Position numbers and translations under genes: made by a program. A stretch of 64,000 nucleotides of DNA from JAOUEA01 sp963821935 (lineage in GTDB: Bacteria; Actinomycetota; UBA4738; HRBIN12), in the NCBI GenBank assembly GCA_963821935.1, contig CAWGFM010000005.1, positions 186,001 to 250,000 of the forward strand, written 5' to 3'. The number at the start of each line of letters is the position of its first letter. The stretch's first letter is position 1. Positions 23,965-33,166 of the stretch are shown here, piece after piece. The notes under the pieces are model-generated. The model was given only the letters and a program-made list of their open reading frames with translations. It did not search any database and had not been told where the DNA came from.

Positions 23965-24047
23965 GGTGGGTCGGGCCTGGACGCTTCGGAGTAGACTCCG
24001 CGCCGTCCGCTGGACGGGTGGGCCCGCGTGTGCGTGCCGGCCCGCGT

Positions 24048-24053
24048 TACTCT
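24048..24053 (+). promoter_or_regulatory. -10 box upstream of sdhCDAB
   Basis: TACTCT, 5 bases before the GTG at 24059; likely a leaderless or near-leaderless start of the succinate dehydrogenase operon. Confidence 0.45.
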
Positions 24054-24058
24054 CGTAG

Positions 24059-24469
24059 GTGACCGTGGCCATCCGAACCCGCAACCGGAAGCAGAAGGAC
24101 GACTTCGGGACCGTCTATCGCGGTCACGAGGGTCAGTGGTCGTGGCTCTTCCACCGCATCACCGGCGTCGCCATCATCCTGTTCCTGTTCGCGCACATCC
24201 TGGACACCGCCGTCATCGGCTGGGGCCCCGAGGCCTACGACAAGGTCACCGCCGCGTACAAGAACCCGGTGGTGCACGTCCTGGAGCTCGGCTTGGTGCT
24301 GGCCGTGCTGTTCCACTCCATCAACGGCATCAAGATCACGTTGCTGGACTTCTTCCCGAGCCTCGTGTCGCACATCAGGCCCATCGGTATCGCGTTCGCG
24401 GCCATCTTCGTGGTCTCCGCCGGCATCGTGACCGTGATCATGGGCAAACAGATCATCGACCTCCTGTAA
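24059..24469 (+). CDS. sdhC: Succinate dehydrogenase cytochrome b subunit
   Basis: 136 residues, three membrane helices (about 30-48, 70-90, 108-130). HEGQWSWLFHRITGVAIILFL and ILFAHILD-like positions give the Ser/Arg quinone-site residues and histidines that can ligate heme b; a further His lies in LAVLFHSINGIK. It anchors SdhAB and passes electrons to the quinone pool. GTG start; an in-frame GTG two codons later is also possible. First gene of sdhCDAB, 13 bp before sdhD. Confidence 0.93.
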   Translation: MTVAIRTRNRKQKDDFGTVYRGHEGQWSWLFHRITGVAIILFLFAHILDTAVIGWGPEAYDKVTAAYKNPVVHVLELGLVLAVLFHSINGIKITLLDFFPSLVSHIRPIGIAFAAIFVVSAGIVTVIMGKQIIDLL

Positions 24470-24482
24470 GGACCTTGAGACC

Positions 24483-24935
24483 GTGGCAACGACGACCGAC
24501 CGCCCCACCGCCCCTGCCGGGCCGCCGCAATCACCCGGCCGCGACTATCGCGTGGGCCGCGAGCGCCCCGTGGGTGGATTCGAGCTGTGGTCGTGGTTGT
24601 TCATGCGCATCAGCGGCATCGTGTTGCTCCTCTTGGCGGTGGGCCACACCCTGATCATGCACCTGCCCAGCGGCGGGGTGGACCGGGTGGACTTCGGCTT
24701 CGTGGCCGAGCGATGGAACAGCCCGTTCTGGCGCACCTGGGACTGGATGCTGCTGACCCTGGCCCTGATCCATGGGATCAACGGGCTCCGCAACATCACG
24801 CTGGACTACGTCCGCAACCCCGCTGCGCGGTTCGCCCTCAACATGGCCTACTACGTCCTGGGCTTCACCCTGATGATCCTGGGCACGGTCATCATCGTCA
24901 CGTTCGACCCCACGAAGTGGGGGCTGGTCGGTTGA
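24483..24935 (+). CDS. sdhD: Succinate dehydrogenase membrane anchor subunit
   Basis: 150 residues: a polar N-terminal 35 residues, then three membrane helices. FELWSWLFMRISGIVLLLLAVGH and LTLALIHGINGLRNI mirror the SdhC pattern and carry candidate heme/quinone histidines and the conserved Arg. It pairs with SdhC as the membrane anchor. Its stop overlaps the TTG start of sdhA by 4 bases (TTGA). Confidence 0.92.
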   Translation: MATTTDRPTAPAGPPQSPGRDYRVGRERPVGGFELWSWLFMRISGIVLLLLAVGHTLIMHLPSGGVDRVDFGFVAERWNSPFWRTWDWMLLTLALIHGINGLRNITLDYVRNPAARFALNMAYYVLGFTLMILGTVIIVTFDPTKWGLVG

Positions 24936-26668
24936 GGACCCACACGTATGACGCCCTGGTGATCGGGGCAGGCGGCGCAGGCATGCGCGCCGCGATCGAG
25001 CTGTCGGACACGGTCCGCACCGCGGTCGTCTCCAAGCTCTACCCCACCCGGTCACACACCGGCGCGGCGCAAGGGGGCGTATGCGCAGCGCTCGGCAACA
25101 CCGAGGAAGACTCCCCCGAATGGCACGCCTTCGACACCGTCAAGGGCGGGGACTACCTGGTGGACCAGCCGGCGGCCCAGCTCATGACCGAGGAAGCCGT
25201 CCACGCGATCTACCAGCTGGAACGCTGGGGACTGCCGTTCAACCGGACCCCTGAGGGCACCATCGATCAGCGACGGTTCGGCGGACACACCGCCAACCAC
25301 GGGGAACGACCCGTGCGGCGCGCGTGTTACGCCGCCGACCGCACCGGCCACATGATCCTGCAGACGCTCTATCAGCAGTGCGTGAAGCGCGACGTTCGCT
25401 TCTTCAACGAGTTCTACTGCCTGGACTACCTGCGCGACGAGGGCGGCCACACCGCGGGCATCGTCGCCTACGAACTGGCGACCGGTGAGCTGCACGTCTT
25501 CCGTGCGAAGTCGGTGGTGTTCGCCACCGGTGGCTATGGACGGATGTTCCGCGTCACCTCCAACGCGCACGCGCTGACGGGCGACGGTCCCGCCGTCGTG
25601 TGGCGCAGAGGCATCCCGCTCGAGGACATGGAGATGTTCCAGTTCCACCCGACCGGCCTGGCCAAGCTGGGCGTGCTGCTCTCCGAAGCGGCGCGTGGTG
25701 AAGGGGGGATCGTCCTCAACAAGGACGGCGAACGGTTCATGGAGCGCTACGCGCCCACGATCAAGGATCTCGCGCCCCGCGACATGGTGAGCCGCGCCAT
25801 CTACCAGGAGATCAAGGAAGGCCGTGGCGCCGGCCCGAACCACGACTGGGCCTACCTGGACATCACCCACCTGGATCCCAAGGTGATCGAGGAGAAGCTG
25901 CCCGACATCACGGAGTTCGCTCGCATCTACCTGAAGGTCGAGCCGACGACCGAGCCCGTGCCGATCCAGCCCACCGCCCACTACGCGATGGGCGGGATCC
26001 CCACCGACATCGACGGTCGTGTGGTCGACGGGGCCGATGAGGTGCCGATCCCGGGCCTGTACGCCGCGGGCGAATGCGCGTGCGTCAGCGTGCATGGCGC
26101 CAATCGCCTCGGCACCAACTCCCTGCTGGACCTGGTCGTGTTCGGCCGGCGGGCTGGCGTCGACGCCGCCCGGCACGCCACGGAGACCCGCCTGGCCGAT
26201 CTTCCCGACTCGCCGGTGGCGGGCACGCTGGATCTGCTCAACGGGTTCCTTCAGCGGGAGACCGGGGACAACGCCGCCGACATCCGCAACGAGCTCCAGG
26301 ACAACATGTTCGACCTGGCGTTCGTGGTTCGAAGCGAGGAGGGCCTGGCGAAGATGGAGGAGATCGTGAGCGGGCTCCGCGAGCGATACGGACGGGTCGC
26401 CATCACGGACAAGGGCAGCGTGTACAACACCGAGTTGGTGGAGACGGTGGAGCTCGGCTACCTGCTGGACTGTGCCGAGGCCCTGGTGGTCAGCGCCCGC
26501 GCTCGCACCGAGAGCCGCGGCGGTCACTACCGCGAGGATCATCCGCTGCGCGACGACGCCAACTGGCTGAAGCACACGCTGGCCTACCGCAACGATGACG
26601 GTTCGATCCGGCTCGAGACCAAGCCCGTCAAGATGGGACCGTACGTGCCCATGGAACGGAAGTACTGA
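24932..26668 (+). CDS. sdhA: Succinate dehydrogenase flavoprotein subunit
   Basis: 578 residues. The start is taken as TTG at 24932, overlapping the sdhD stop, because the FAD-binding strand begins within eight residues (YDALVIGAGGAGMRAAIEL). His42 in TRSHTGAAQGG is the residue that carries covalent FAD. The active site follows the family: FHPTGL, ERYAPTIKDLAPRDMVSR and HYAMGGIPTDIDGRV. The C-terminal helical domain has SRGGHYREDHP. It oxidises succinate to fumarate in the TCA cycle. The stop overlaps the sdhB ATG by one base. Confidence 0.96.
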   Translation: MRTHTYDALVIGAGGAGMRAAIELSDTVRTAVVSKLYPTRSHTGAAQGGVCAALGNTEEDSPEWHAFDTVKGGDYLVDQPAAQLMTEEAVHAIYQLERWGLPFNRTPEGTIDQRRFGGHTANHGERPVRRACYAADRTGHMILQTLYQQCVKRDVRFFNEFYCLDYLRDEGGHTAGIVAYELATGELHVFRAKSVVFATGGYGRMFRVTSNAHALTGDGPAVVWRRGIPLEDMEMFQFHPTGLAKLGVLLSEAARGEGGIVLNKDGERFMERYAPTIKDLAPRDMVSRAIYQEIKEGRGAGPNHDWAYLDITHLDPKVIEEKLPDITEFARIYLKVEPTTEPVPIQPTAHYAMGGIPTDIDGRVVDGADEVPIPGLYAAGECACVSVHGANRLGTNSLLDLVVFGRRAGVDAARHATETRLADLPDSPVAGTLDLLNGFLQRETGDNAADIRNELQDNMFDLAFVVRSEEGLAKMEEIVSGLRERYGRVAITDKGSVYNTELVETVELGYLLDCAEALVVSARARTESRGGHYREDHPLRDDANWLKHTLAYRNDDGSIRLETKPVKMGPYVPMERKY

Positions 26669-27447
26669 TGGCCTCGGCCGCGGACGTGCTGGCGGGGTCA
26701 GAGGATCGCCGAGTCGGCGGGGGGTCTTCCGACGCCTCCGCTCACCTCACCACGCTCACGGTGAAGATCCGCCGCTTCAACCCGGAGGTGTCCCAGGACA
26801 GCTGGTGGGACGAGTTCACGGTGCAGGCCGATCCGCTGGAGCGCCTGGTTGAGGTACTGCACCTGATCAAGTGGTACCAGGACGGCACGCTCACGTTCCG
26901 GCGTTCATGCGCTCACGGCATCTGCGGGTCCGATGCCATGCTCATCAACGGGCGGAACGCCCTGGCGTGCAAGGTGTTGGTCGCCGACGTGGGCTCGAAG
27001 GTCACGATCGAGCCGATCCGCGGGTTGCCGGTGCTCAAGGACCTCATCGTCGACATGGACCCGTTCTTCGATGGATTCAAGTCGGTGCTGCCGTACTTGA
27101 TCAACGATTCGGGAGAGCCCGAGAAGGAGCGCCTGCAGTCCTCGGCTGAGCGCGCCCGCTTCGACGACACGACCAAGTGCATCCTCTGCGCGGCGTGCAC
27201 CACGTCGTGTCCCATCTTCTGGGGCGACGAGGGGTACGTGGGCCCCGCGGCCATCGTGAACGCGCACCGGTTCATCTTCGATTCCCGTGACGAAGGAAGC
27301 CGGGAGCGGCTGAAGATCTTGAGCGAGAAGACCGGCGTGTTCCGCTGTCGCACCACGTTCAACTGCACGGACGCCTGCCCTCGTGGCATCGAGGTCACGA
27401 AGGCCATCCAGGAAGTGAAGCGCTCGATCCTGTTCGACCGGTTCTGA
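26668..27447 (+). CDS. sdhB: Succinate dehydrogenase iron-sulfur subunit
   Basis: 259 residues with about 25 extra at the N-terminus. Ligands: [2Fe-2S] Cys81, Cys86, Asp89, Cys101 (CAHGICGSD; Asp in the third place, as in E. coli SdhB); [4Fe-4S] Cys171, 174, 177 and a Cys at 181 or later cluster; [3Fe-4S] Cys227, 233, 237 in CRTTFNCTDACPRGI. It links SdhA flavin to the membrane quinone site. Last gene of the operon; it converges on the sulfotransferase gene with 25 bp between. Confidence 0.96.
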   Translation: MASAADVLAGSEDRRVGGGSSDASAHLTTLTVKIRRFNPEVSQDSWWDEFTVQADPLERLVEVLHLIKWYQDGTLTFRRSCAHGICGSDAMLINGRNALACKVLVADVGSKVTIEPIRGLPVLKDLIVDMDPFFDGFKSVLPYLINDSGEPEKERLQSSAERARFDDTTKCILCAACTTSCPIFWGDEGYVGPAAIVNAHRFIFDSRDEGSRERLKILSEKTGVFRCRTTFNCTDACPRGIEVTKAIQEVKRSILFDRF

Positions 27448-27472
27448 CGGCGCTTGCACCGCCCACGACTCC

Positions 27473-28348
27473 TCAGTAGCCCAGCCGTGTGACGAGATCG
27501 GTCGTCTCCTCGCGGAAGGCCTCGTCGACGGCTGGCGTGAAGTGGTTGCGCCAGTCCCCCGCCACACCCTTGCGCAGCTTCGAGCTCGCGTTCTCCTGCC
27601 CGGGAGACCGGCCCGAGAGCGCCTCGAAGCTGTACCGCGCCAGCAAGGCCTTCCGGTCGGGCTCGGACAGGAGCACGTCGCAATGATCGAGCAGCCGTTC
27701 CCACCAGTGGTCGCGGTCGTCGCCGATCAGATCCTCGTAGCGCACCACCATCACCAAGGGGTCCTCGACACCGATCCAGGATCCGAGCGCATCGAGCAGC
27801 CCATACCCTGCGAGCCGGCGGATGCTGTCGATCAGGCCTCGCTCCTCATCGAGCGCGGCCAGATGCTCACGCGCCTGCTGCATGCCACGGCTGCTGTTCG
27901 TCGGGTGCGAGCCGATGGAGGAGAAGTACCAGCTGACGACCACGTCGCGAGGGTCCCGCATCACGAAGAACGCACGCCACGGCTCCGGCTTGTCGAGTGC
28001 CACGAACCCTTGGTGCGGCAGATACAGAGGTGAGACGACGCGGCCCGGCGGGAACGCTCGATCGAACGAGATCTCTCCATAGGAGCGGTTCCGCTCCTCG
28101 TCGGCGAGCCTCGGCCCGTATGCGTACGTTCGGAGACCGGTCGCTCGGTAGACCAGGGGGTCGGCGAAGACCTTGCGGATCCACTGGCTCCCGGTCTTGT
28201 GGACGCAGCAGTGGTAGACGTTGCGAACCTCGCTGTGGTGCGTGACCCGGCGCAGGAGCACACGGTTCTCAGCGAAGGCCGCCTTCGCCGATGGCGGAAC
28301 GAGGTTGCGCAGTCGCTGATTCCGAAGGAGTCGCTCGTGAACGGACAC
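27473..28348 (-). CDS. Sulfotransferase (1), end of the polysaccharide operon
   Basis: 291 residues. The PAPS 5'-phosphosulfate loop is VHKTGSQWIRKVF at about 49-61 (usual form PKSGTTWL). The 3'-phosphate motif is VMRDPRDVVVSWYFSS at 129-144. Near the C-terminus, SGRSPGQENASSKLRKGVAGDW matches the RKGxxGDW block of cytosolic-type sulfotransferases. It transfers sulfate from PAPS to a hydroxyl or amine of an acceptor, here probably a glycan or glycolipid. The GTG start has GAGGAAAGG upstream and lies 24 bp after the flippase stop. Confidence 0.9.
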   Translation of the reverse strand: MSVHERLLRNQRLRNLVPPSAKAAFAENRVLLRRVTHHSEVRNVYHCCVHKTGSQWIRKVFADPLVYRATGLRTYAYGPRLADEERNRSYGEISFDRAFPPGRVVSPLYLPHQGFVALDKPEPWRAFFVMRDPRDVVVSWYFSSIGSHPTNSSRGMQQAREHLAALDEERGLIDSIRRLAGYGLLDALGSWIGVEDPLVMVVRYEDLIGDDRDHWWERLLDHCDVLLSEPDRKALLARYSFEALSGRSPGQENASSKLRKGVAGDWRNHFTPAVDEAFREETTDLVTRLGY

Positions 28349-28372
28349 GTCGCCGACCTTTCCTCGATGTCC

Positions 28373-29932
28373 CTACCGCATCCGGATGACGCGACGGGCC
28401 CGACCGAGCAGCCAACGACGCTGGCGCTCCGACAACCCGCCGAAGACCGCGACCGCCAACAGGACCGACCCCGAGACGGCTGACGCGACGATCAGACCGA
28501 CCCACGTGCCTACGGTGACGACCGTCCCCAGCACGGCGGCCCCACCGAAGAGCGCCGCGGTGGTGAGCCCCGCCCGAAGCAGCGCCGCCAGTTGTGCCGA
28601 GGTGGCGATCGACAGGATCCGCCCGATCATGAGCGGGTATGTGACGCTCTGCACTGCGCGTCCCGCCATGAAACCGATGGCTACGCCCGCGATGCCGAGA
28701 TCGAGCCGCGAGACCAGGAACCACGCGAAACCGATGGACAGCACCGACGACAGCAACCCCAGCAAGACCTTCCGACGGATGTTCAACGTGAGATCGATGA
28801 TGTTCGAATCGACCCGGATGAGCGTGAGCTGCAACACCATCAGCACGATGAGCAGGGTGGGCACCGGGCCTGGGTAGTAGCGCTGCCCGACCCACAACCG
28901 GAGGAAGGACTCCTCCAAGAGCAGGACACCGGCTCCGGCCACGGTCGCGAGGAGCCAGGCCACCGCCATCGTCTCGCTCCGCACCCGCGCGGCCCGCACC
29001 ATCTCGCCCGCGCCGATGAGTCCGCCGAGGCCGGGCGCCATGCCGAAGATCACGCTCGCGACGGCCGCGGTGATCGTGAGCGGGATGAACCTGGTGAGCG
29101 AATAGCTGGTCACCTGGGCCGCCGAGCCGGCGATACCCAGGACCACGATGTCGCCGCCCATCGTCAACCTGGTCACGAAGTTCCACAGCAGGAACCACCA
29201 ACTCAGGCTCAGGAATCGACGAACGGCGGATCCGTTCGGTCTGGCCACCCCGAACCAGGGGATGTATCGGTGAGCAAGCCAGAGGTAGAGCACCCCGCTC
29301 ATCAGCGTGACCGCAACCGTGGCCACGGCGAGGCCCACCAACCCCGACCCGGTCACGGCCGCCACCACCATCAGTCCGCCACCGACGAACTCGAAGCCGG
29401 CGGTGATGCCCATGCGCTTGTACCCGAGGTTCTCGCCGGCGAGTGAGGCCCAGGGAATGTTCGTGAGGCCCATCACCACGATGCCAGCGACCAGGACCCC
29501 CGCGGCCAGGCGAGTGACGGCGTAGTCCTCGGGCGACATGTTGAGCCAGATCGGCGCGAACCACCCGACCACCGCGCCGATCGGCACCAGGATGGGGATG
29601 AAGATCAGCCACACGACGATCGCGCTCCCGACGGCCTGCCGCTTGACCTCGAGATCGTCGGAGGACTGACGGTGCGCGATGAACCACTTCAGCGCCTCGC
29701 TCGGTCTTCCGCCGGCCGGGTTGGTCTGACCGACCAGGCGATACAGCACCTGCCAGTTCCCGAACGTGACGTCGCCCAGGTACCGAAGCAACAGCGGATT
29801 GATGACGAAACTGACGGTGGCGCGGGCGGCCTGGTTGAGCCCGGTCGCGACCGTGTTCAACGACGCCTTCTTGGTCAGGCTGCCGTCGGAGAAGACCCTG
29901 GACCTGACGCGGGTCACGAGGTGAGAGCCCAT
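28373..29932 (-). CDS. Polysaccharide flippase (Wzx/MOP superfamily)
   Basis: 519 residues and some 12-14 membrane helices. The ATG at 29932 follows the previous stop by 8 bases and has GAGG at the right distance. The start (SLTKKASLNTVATGLNQAARATVSFVINPLLLRYLG) is the typical first helix of polysaccharide-export flippases, and paired helices with Arg/Asn in the membrane continue to the end. It would carry undecaprenyl-linked repeat units across the membrane for the polymerase at 37142. No sulfate-specific feature is visible. Confidence 0.88.
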   Translation of the reverse strand: MGSHLVTRVRSRVFSDGSLTKKASLNTVATGLNQAARATVSFVINPLLLRYLGDVTFGNWQVLYRLVGQTNPAGGRPSEALKWFIAHRQSSDDLEVKRQAVGSAIVVWLIFIPILVPIGAVVGWFAPIWLNMSPEDYAVTRLAAGVLVAGIVVMGLTNIPWASLAGENLGYKRMGITAGFEFVGGGLMVVAAVTGSGLVGLAVATVAVTLMSGVLYLWLAHRYIPWFGVARPNGSAVRRFLSLSWWFLLWNFVTRLTMGGDIVVLGIAGSAAQVTSYSLTRFIPLTITAAVASVIFGMAPGLGGLIGAGEMVRAARVRSETMAVAWLLATVAGAGVLLLEESFLRLWVGQRYYPGPVPTLLIVLMVLQLTLIRVDSNIIDLTLNIRRKVLLGLLSSVLSIGFAWFLVSRLDLGIAGVAIGFMAGRAVQSVTYPLMIGRILSIATSAQLAALLRAGLTTAALFGGAAVLGTVVTVGTWVGLIVASAVSGSVLLAVAVFGGLSERQRRWLLGRARRVIRMR

Positions 29933-29940
29933 ACGGATCC

Positions 29941-31449
29941 TCAGAGCCTCGACCAGACTGCGGCCTTGATCTCGGCAAGCACCTCGTCCTTGGGGCGACC
30001 CGCATCGAGCACGACCGCGGGAAGACGGCTCCAATCGAGACGACGGATCTCCTCGCAACGGAGACGCACGACCTCCTCGTCGTCGATGCCGCGCTTGCGC
30101 TCCACCGCGAGGTCGGGATCGACACTGAGCACGATCACGATGTCGGGATCGTGGAACCTCGCGTAGTAGTCCCTCTCCAGACGGGCCAGCCCTCGAACGA
30201 AGGGGCTGGCGCCGGGCGACTCGAGGATCCTGCCCGCCAGCGGTCCGTCCATGAGCTCGATCTCGGGAAGGGGGAACCGGTCGCTGACGACGATCCCCCC
30301 TGAGGACGCGAACCGGCGAGCCCGGCGGTACATCAACGAGCGATCGCGCGCGACCATGATCTGTTGGATCAACCGCGCCGATGCGCGGCCACTCATGGAG
30401 CTCCCGTCCGAGGCAGCGAGCGATGCCCCGGAGACCTTCGGCTTCGTCATGAACCCGCGCACGCCCCTGCGCCACACACGCCGCACGACCGAGGACGTGA
30501 TCGAGCTCGGGGGCTTCCCCAGGTGCACGCTCGCCGTCGCGAAGTCCTTCGACAGCCATCCGTGCAGCTCGTGCACCGCTGTCGACTTGCCGGCCCCATC
30601 GCCGCCGACCACGGCGATCAACGCTCCACCGTCCGCGAGCCGGCCGCGCGGCGGGCGCCGGTGCAGCACGTGCCGTCGGATGATCGTGCGCCCCCTCCTC
30701 CAGAGCCTCAGCGCCGTGTCGGGGCCCTGGCGGCGCCGGGCGTACGGCGCCAGCGCGCGCTCCAAGCGATGAGCGGTGCTGATGCGGGCCACGCGGGTGA
30801 TCGTTCCGTCGACACATCGCCTGCATCGGTCCCAGAGAGCCACGCCGATCCACGGCAGCAGATCGCGCACGATCGCATGCACAGCGTCCAGATCCGCTCG
30901 CTGGGACAGGAACGCGAGTTCCCTGGCCTCGCTCACCGCGAGACGCCCTTTCCGCGATGCGATCGCATCCCACGTCGAATGCTTCAACACCATGCGGATG
31001 ACGAAGACCACGAGTTCGAACTCAGGAGCCGGTGTCGGAAGCGGCAACGGCCCCATGCGGTCGGCCGAAGCGAGGTAGGCCTCTTCGATGGGAACCCGGT
31101 AGTTCTTGGTGGTGTCGTCGCCCAGCACGAGCCGATCGTGCACGTGGATGTGCACGAGCTTGCCGGACGGCTGGTCCAACGCGTAGGAGTGGAAGACCCC
31201 CGGGATCTCCTTGGTCGAGGGCGCTCGAGCATCCCTGAAACCGAGGTCACGGATCACCGCGTTGAACCGATCCTGGTCCTGGCGAGCAACCAGCAGGTCG
31301 AGATCGCTGTCACCTCGAACGGCTCGATCCTGCGCGTCGTTGCTCTTCCAGTGGCAGTACGCGACGTGCTCGGCGGCGAGCGCGTCGATCAAGCTGCCGA
31401 CCAGCGCGAGCGGTTCGGCGGTCACCTGGTCGGCGTCGAGGGCGGTCAT
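29941..31449 (-). CDS. Nucleotidyltransferase-fold/thymidylate-kinase-like fusion
   Basis: 502 residues. The N-terminal half is a nucleotidyltransferase-like fold (CHWKSNDAQDRAVRGDSDLDLLVARQD, about 32-58, with the GDSDLDLLV metal motif). After an arginine-rich linker comes a P-loop kinase domain with VVGGDGAGKST at about 275-287 and a lid-like region ending in VSDRFPLPEIELMDGPL. That P-loop is of the thymidylate kinase type, but the pairing with a nucleotidyltransferase suggests a sugar- or lipid-phosphorylating enzyme of surface-glycan loci, not dTMP synthesis. Start overlaps the next stop upstream (ATGA). The real substrate is unknown. Confidence 0.8.
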   Translation of the reverse strand: MTALDADQVTAEPLALVGSLIDALAAEHVAYCHWKSNDAQDRAVRGDSDLDLLVARQDQDRFNAVIRDLGFRDARAPSTKEIPGVFHSYALDQPSGKLVHIHVHDRLVLGDDTTKNYRVPIEEAYLASADRMGPLPLPTPAPEFELVVFVIRMVLKHSTWDAIASRKGRLAVSEARELAFLSQRADLDAVHAIVRDLLPWIGVALWDRCRRCVDGTITRVARISTAHRLERALAPYARRRQGPDTALRLWRRGRTIIRRHVLHRRPPRGRLADGGALIAVVGGDGAGKSTAVHELHGWLSKDFATASVHLGKPPSSITSSVVRRVWRRGVRGFMTKPKVSGASLAASDGSSMSGRASARLIQQIMVARDRSLMYRRARRFASSGGIVVSDRFPLPEIELMDGPLAGRILESPGASPFVRGLARLERDYYARFHDPDIVIVLSVDPDLAVERKRGIDDEEVVRLRCEEIRRLDWSRLPAVVLDAGRPKDEVLAEIKAAVWSRL

Positions 31450-32435
31450 GGACTGATCACGTCGTTGCGCTCCTGGTGGGGCGCACGCGACGCGACCCAG
31501 AGACGGTCGACGGGGAAGACATCGCCGCGCGTGTAAGCGTCCACCTCGAACGCATCGAGAATCGCCATCGCGCGGGCCTCGTCGTTCGCATCGACCCGAC
31601 GGCGCCACTTGTCGACCAGGTCGGGGCGCCGGTCCATGCCGGTCTCGTACAGCAGGCGTTGGGTTTCCTCGCTGGACTTGATCTTCACGTTCACCGAGGG
31701 GACCGCGAGCGCATCTGTCATGCGTTGGGGAGCCGGCAACTCCAGCTTGACCGCCAGTTCGTCGATCACGGGCTGCGGATCGACGACGAGTTGCTCGTAC
31801 GTGACGATCGCCCACTCCTGGCTCGCCTCCCGCAGCGGGACGGCGTTCTGGAGGCACCACGACAGCACCCCACGCTCGAGCGGCGACCCCTCGAGCGCGA
31901 GGCGGTCGGCAAGGGCGAGCTGTTCGTGGCTGAAGTGGTCGCGGTAGGCGGTCCCGAGGAACGCGTCGAGCATCGGGAACCGTTCGGACGAGATCGAGAC
32001 CGCGATGGGATGGCGGATGAGATAGGCGACACGGGCGTTGAACGTGTCCCCGAACCAATCGATCCTGTCCGCGCAGCCATGGATCTCCTTGAACACGATC
32101 CGATGGGTCACGGGGCGGTAGTGCCCCCGGAGTGGGCTGGGGTTCGCGAAGCGGACCCGCCCCTCACAGATCTGCCGGAAGTAGCGCTCGAGCGTCGGGG
32201 TCGATCCGCGCTCGTACAGCGCTTCCCATCGATCGGTCCCGAGGTGCTTGCGGACGTGCGGGTTGAACAGGCTCAAGGGCTGGTTGCAGTACTTGAAGCC
32301 CGGCTGGGTCCAGATGAGCTCCATGAGCCACGTGCTTCCGCTCCTCGGCGTCGAGAACAGGAACACGTTCGGACGGCCATCGGGTCGGTGGATGTTCGAC
32401 ATCGACTTCACGGTGTGCTTGAGACTGCGGCTCAT
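31446..32435 (-). CDS. Sulfotransferase (2)
   Basis: 329 residues. The PAPS loop is VFLFSTPRSGSTWLMELI at 24-41. The 3'-phosphate motif AYLIRHPIAVSISSERF is near 136-152. The remaining sequence is all-alpha/beta with no signal peptide. It follows the P-loop gene with a one-base overlap (TGATG) and overlaps the kinase-fusion gene by 4 bases. Family members of this TPRSGSTWL type act on carbohydrates and glycolipids; its acceptor is not known. Confidence 0.88.
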   Translation of the reverse strand: MSRSLKHTVKSMSNIHRPDGRPNVFLFSTPRSGSTWLMELIWTQPGFKYCNQPLSLFNPHVRKHLGTDRWEALYERGSTPTLERYFRQICEGRVRFANPSPLRGHYRPVTHRIVFKEIHGCADRIDWFGDTFNARVAYLIRHPIAVSISSERFPMLDAFLGTAYRDHFSHEQLALADRLALEGSPLERGVLSWCLQNAVPLREASQEWAIVTYEQLVVDPQPVIDELAVKLELPAPQRMTDALAVPSVNVKIKSSEETQRLLYETGMDRRPDLVDKWRRRVDANDEARAMAILDAFEVDAYTRGDVFPVDRLWVASRAPHQERNDVISP

Positions 32436-33166
32436 CAGCGAGCCCGCTCTCGGGGATCGCTGGCCGACCGCATCGACGCGATCGCCTCCAGCACCTCGGA
32501 TGCGATCGCGTCGACCGGCGACTCATCGGAGCGGAACCGAAGGATCGTGGGCCGCGCACCCACGTCCTGCAGGATCCCTGCGAACGACCGGCGATAGCGG
32601 GCGAGGAACGCTTGCTTCTCCCGTTCCGAGTGGTCGCCGCTTAGGAACCAGTGCCCGCGTTGATCGACCCGGTGCAGCAGCGCCTCATCCGAGGCCTCGA
32701 GCAGCACGACCATGTCCAAGGCCTCGAGCCAGTGAGCGGACGAGCGGCGCCACCATCGATCGAACGATCGGCTCTGGATCAGCGCCGGTCCGAACTCCCG
32801 CAACCGTGCCAAGCGGTACAGGGGCCCATGGTCGAAGACGGCCACGTCCGAGTGGGTGATCGGTCGCTCCAGCGCCCGCGACCAGGTTTCCAGGCGGGCG
32901 ATCGACCGCATCTCTCTGCGGTCCAACCAGCGATCGCGACGGTAGTGCAGCGCCCAGACGGGCAGGAACACGACCAGCCTGCGAAACAGTGGTCCGACGT
33001 GGGCGGCCTTGCGCAGCCCCAGCCCTGCGCGGATCCCCGCGTCCTCAGCGCATAGCGTCTGCACGAGCGTGGTCTTGCCCGCGGCGGCGGGTCCCATGAT
33101 CTCGACCAGCAGCGGCGTATGCGCTGCGTCCGGGGGTCGCCGCGGAAGCCGAGATGCACGGCTCAC
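32435..33166 (-). CDS. P-loop kinase-like protein in the sulfotransferase operon
   Basis: 243 residues from the GTG at 33166 (GTGA overlap). VEIMGPAAAGKTTLVQTLC at about 19-37 is a Walker A loop; VFDHGPLYRLARL and VVLLEASDEALLHRVDQRGHW give a Walker B-like region and a nucleoside-kinase-style lid with Arg residues. It resembles small deoxynucleoside/adenylylsulfate-type kinases in layout, but no clear APS kinase signature is visible. A role in making the phosphorylated donor or in phosphorylating a sugar is possible. Confidence 0.7.
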   Translation of the reverse strand: MSRASRLPRRPPDAAHTPLLVEIMGPAAAGKTTLVQTLCAEDAGIRAGLGLRKAAHVGPLFRRLVVFLPVWALHYRRDRWLDRREMRSIARLETWSRALERPITHSDVAVFDHGPLYRLARLREFGPALIQSRSFDRWWRRSSAHWLEALDMVVLLEASDEALLHRVDQRGHWFLSGDHSEREKQAFLARYRRSFAGILQDVGARPTILRFRSDESPVDAIASEVLEAIASMRSASDPRERAR

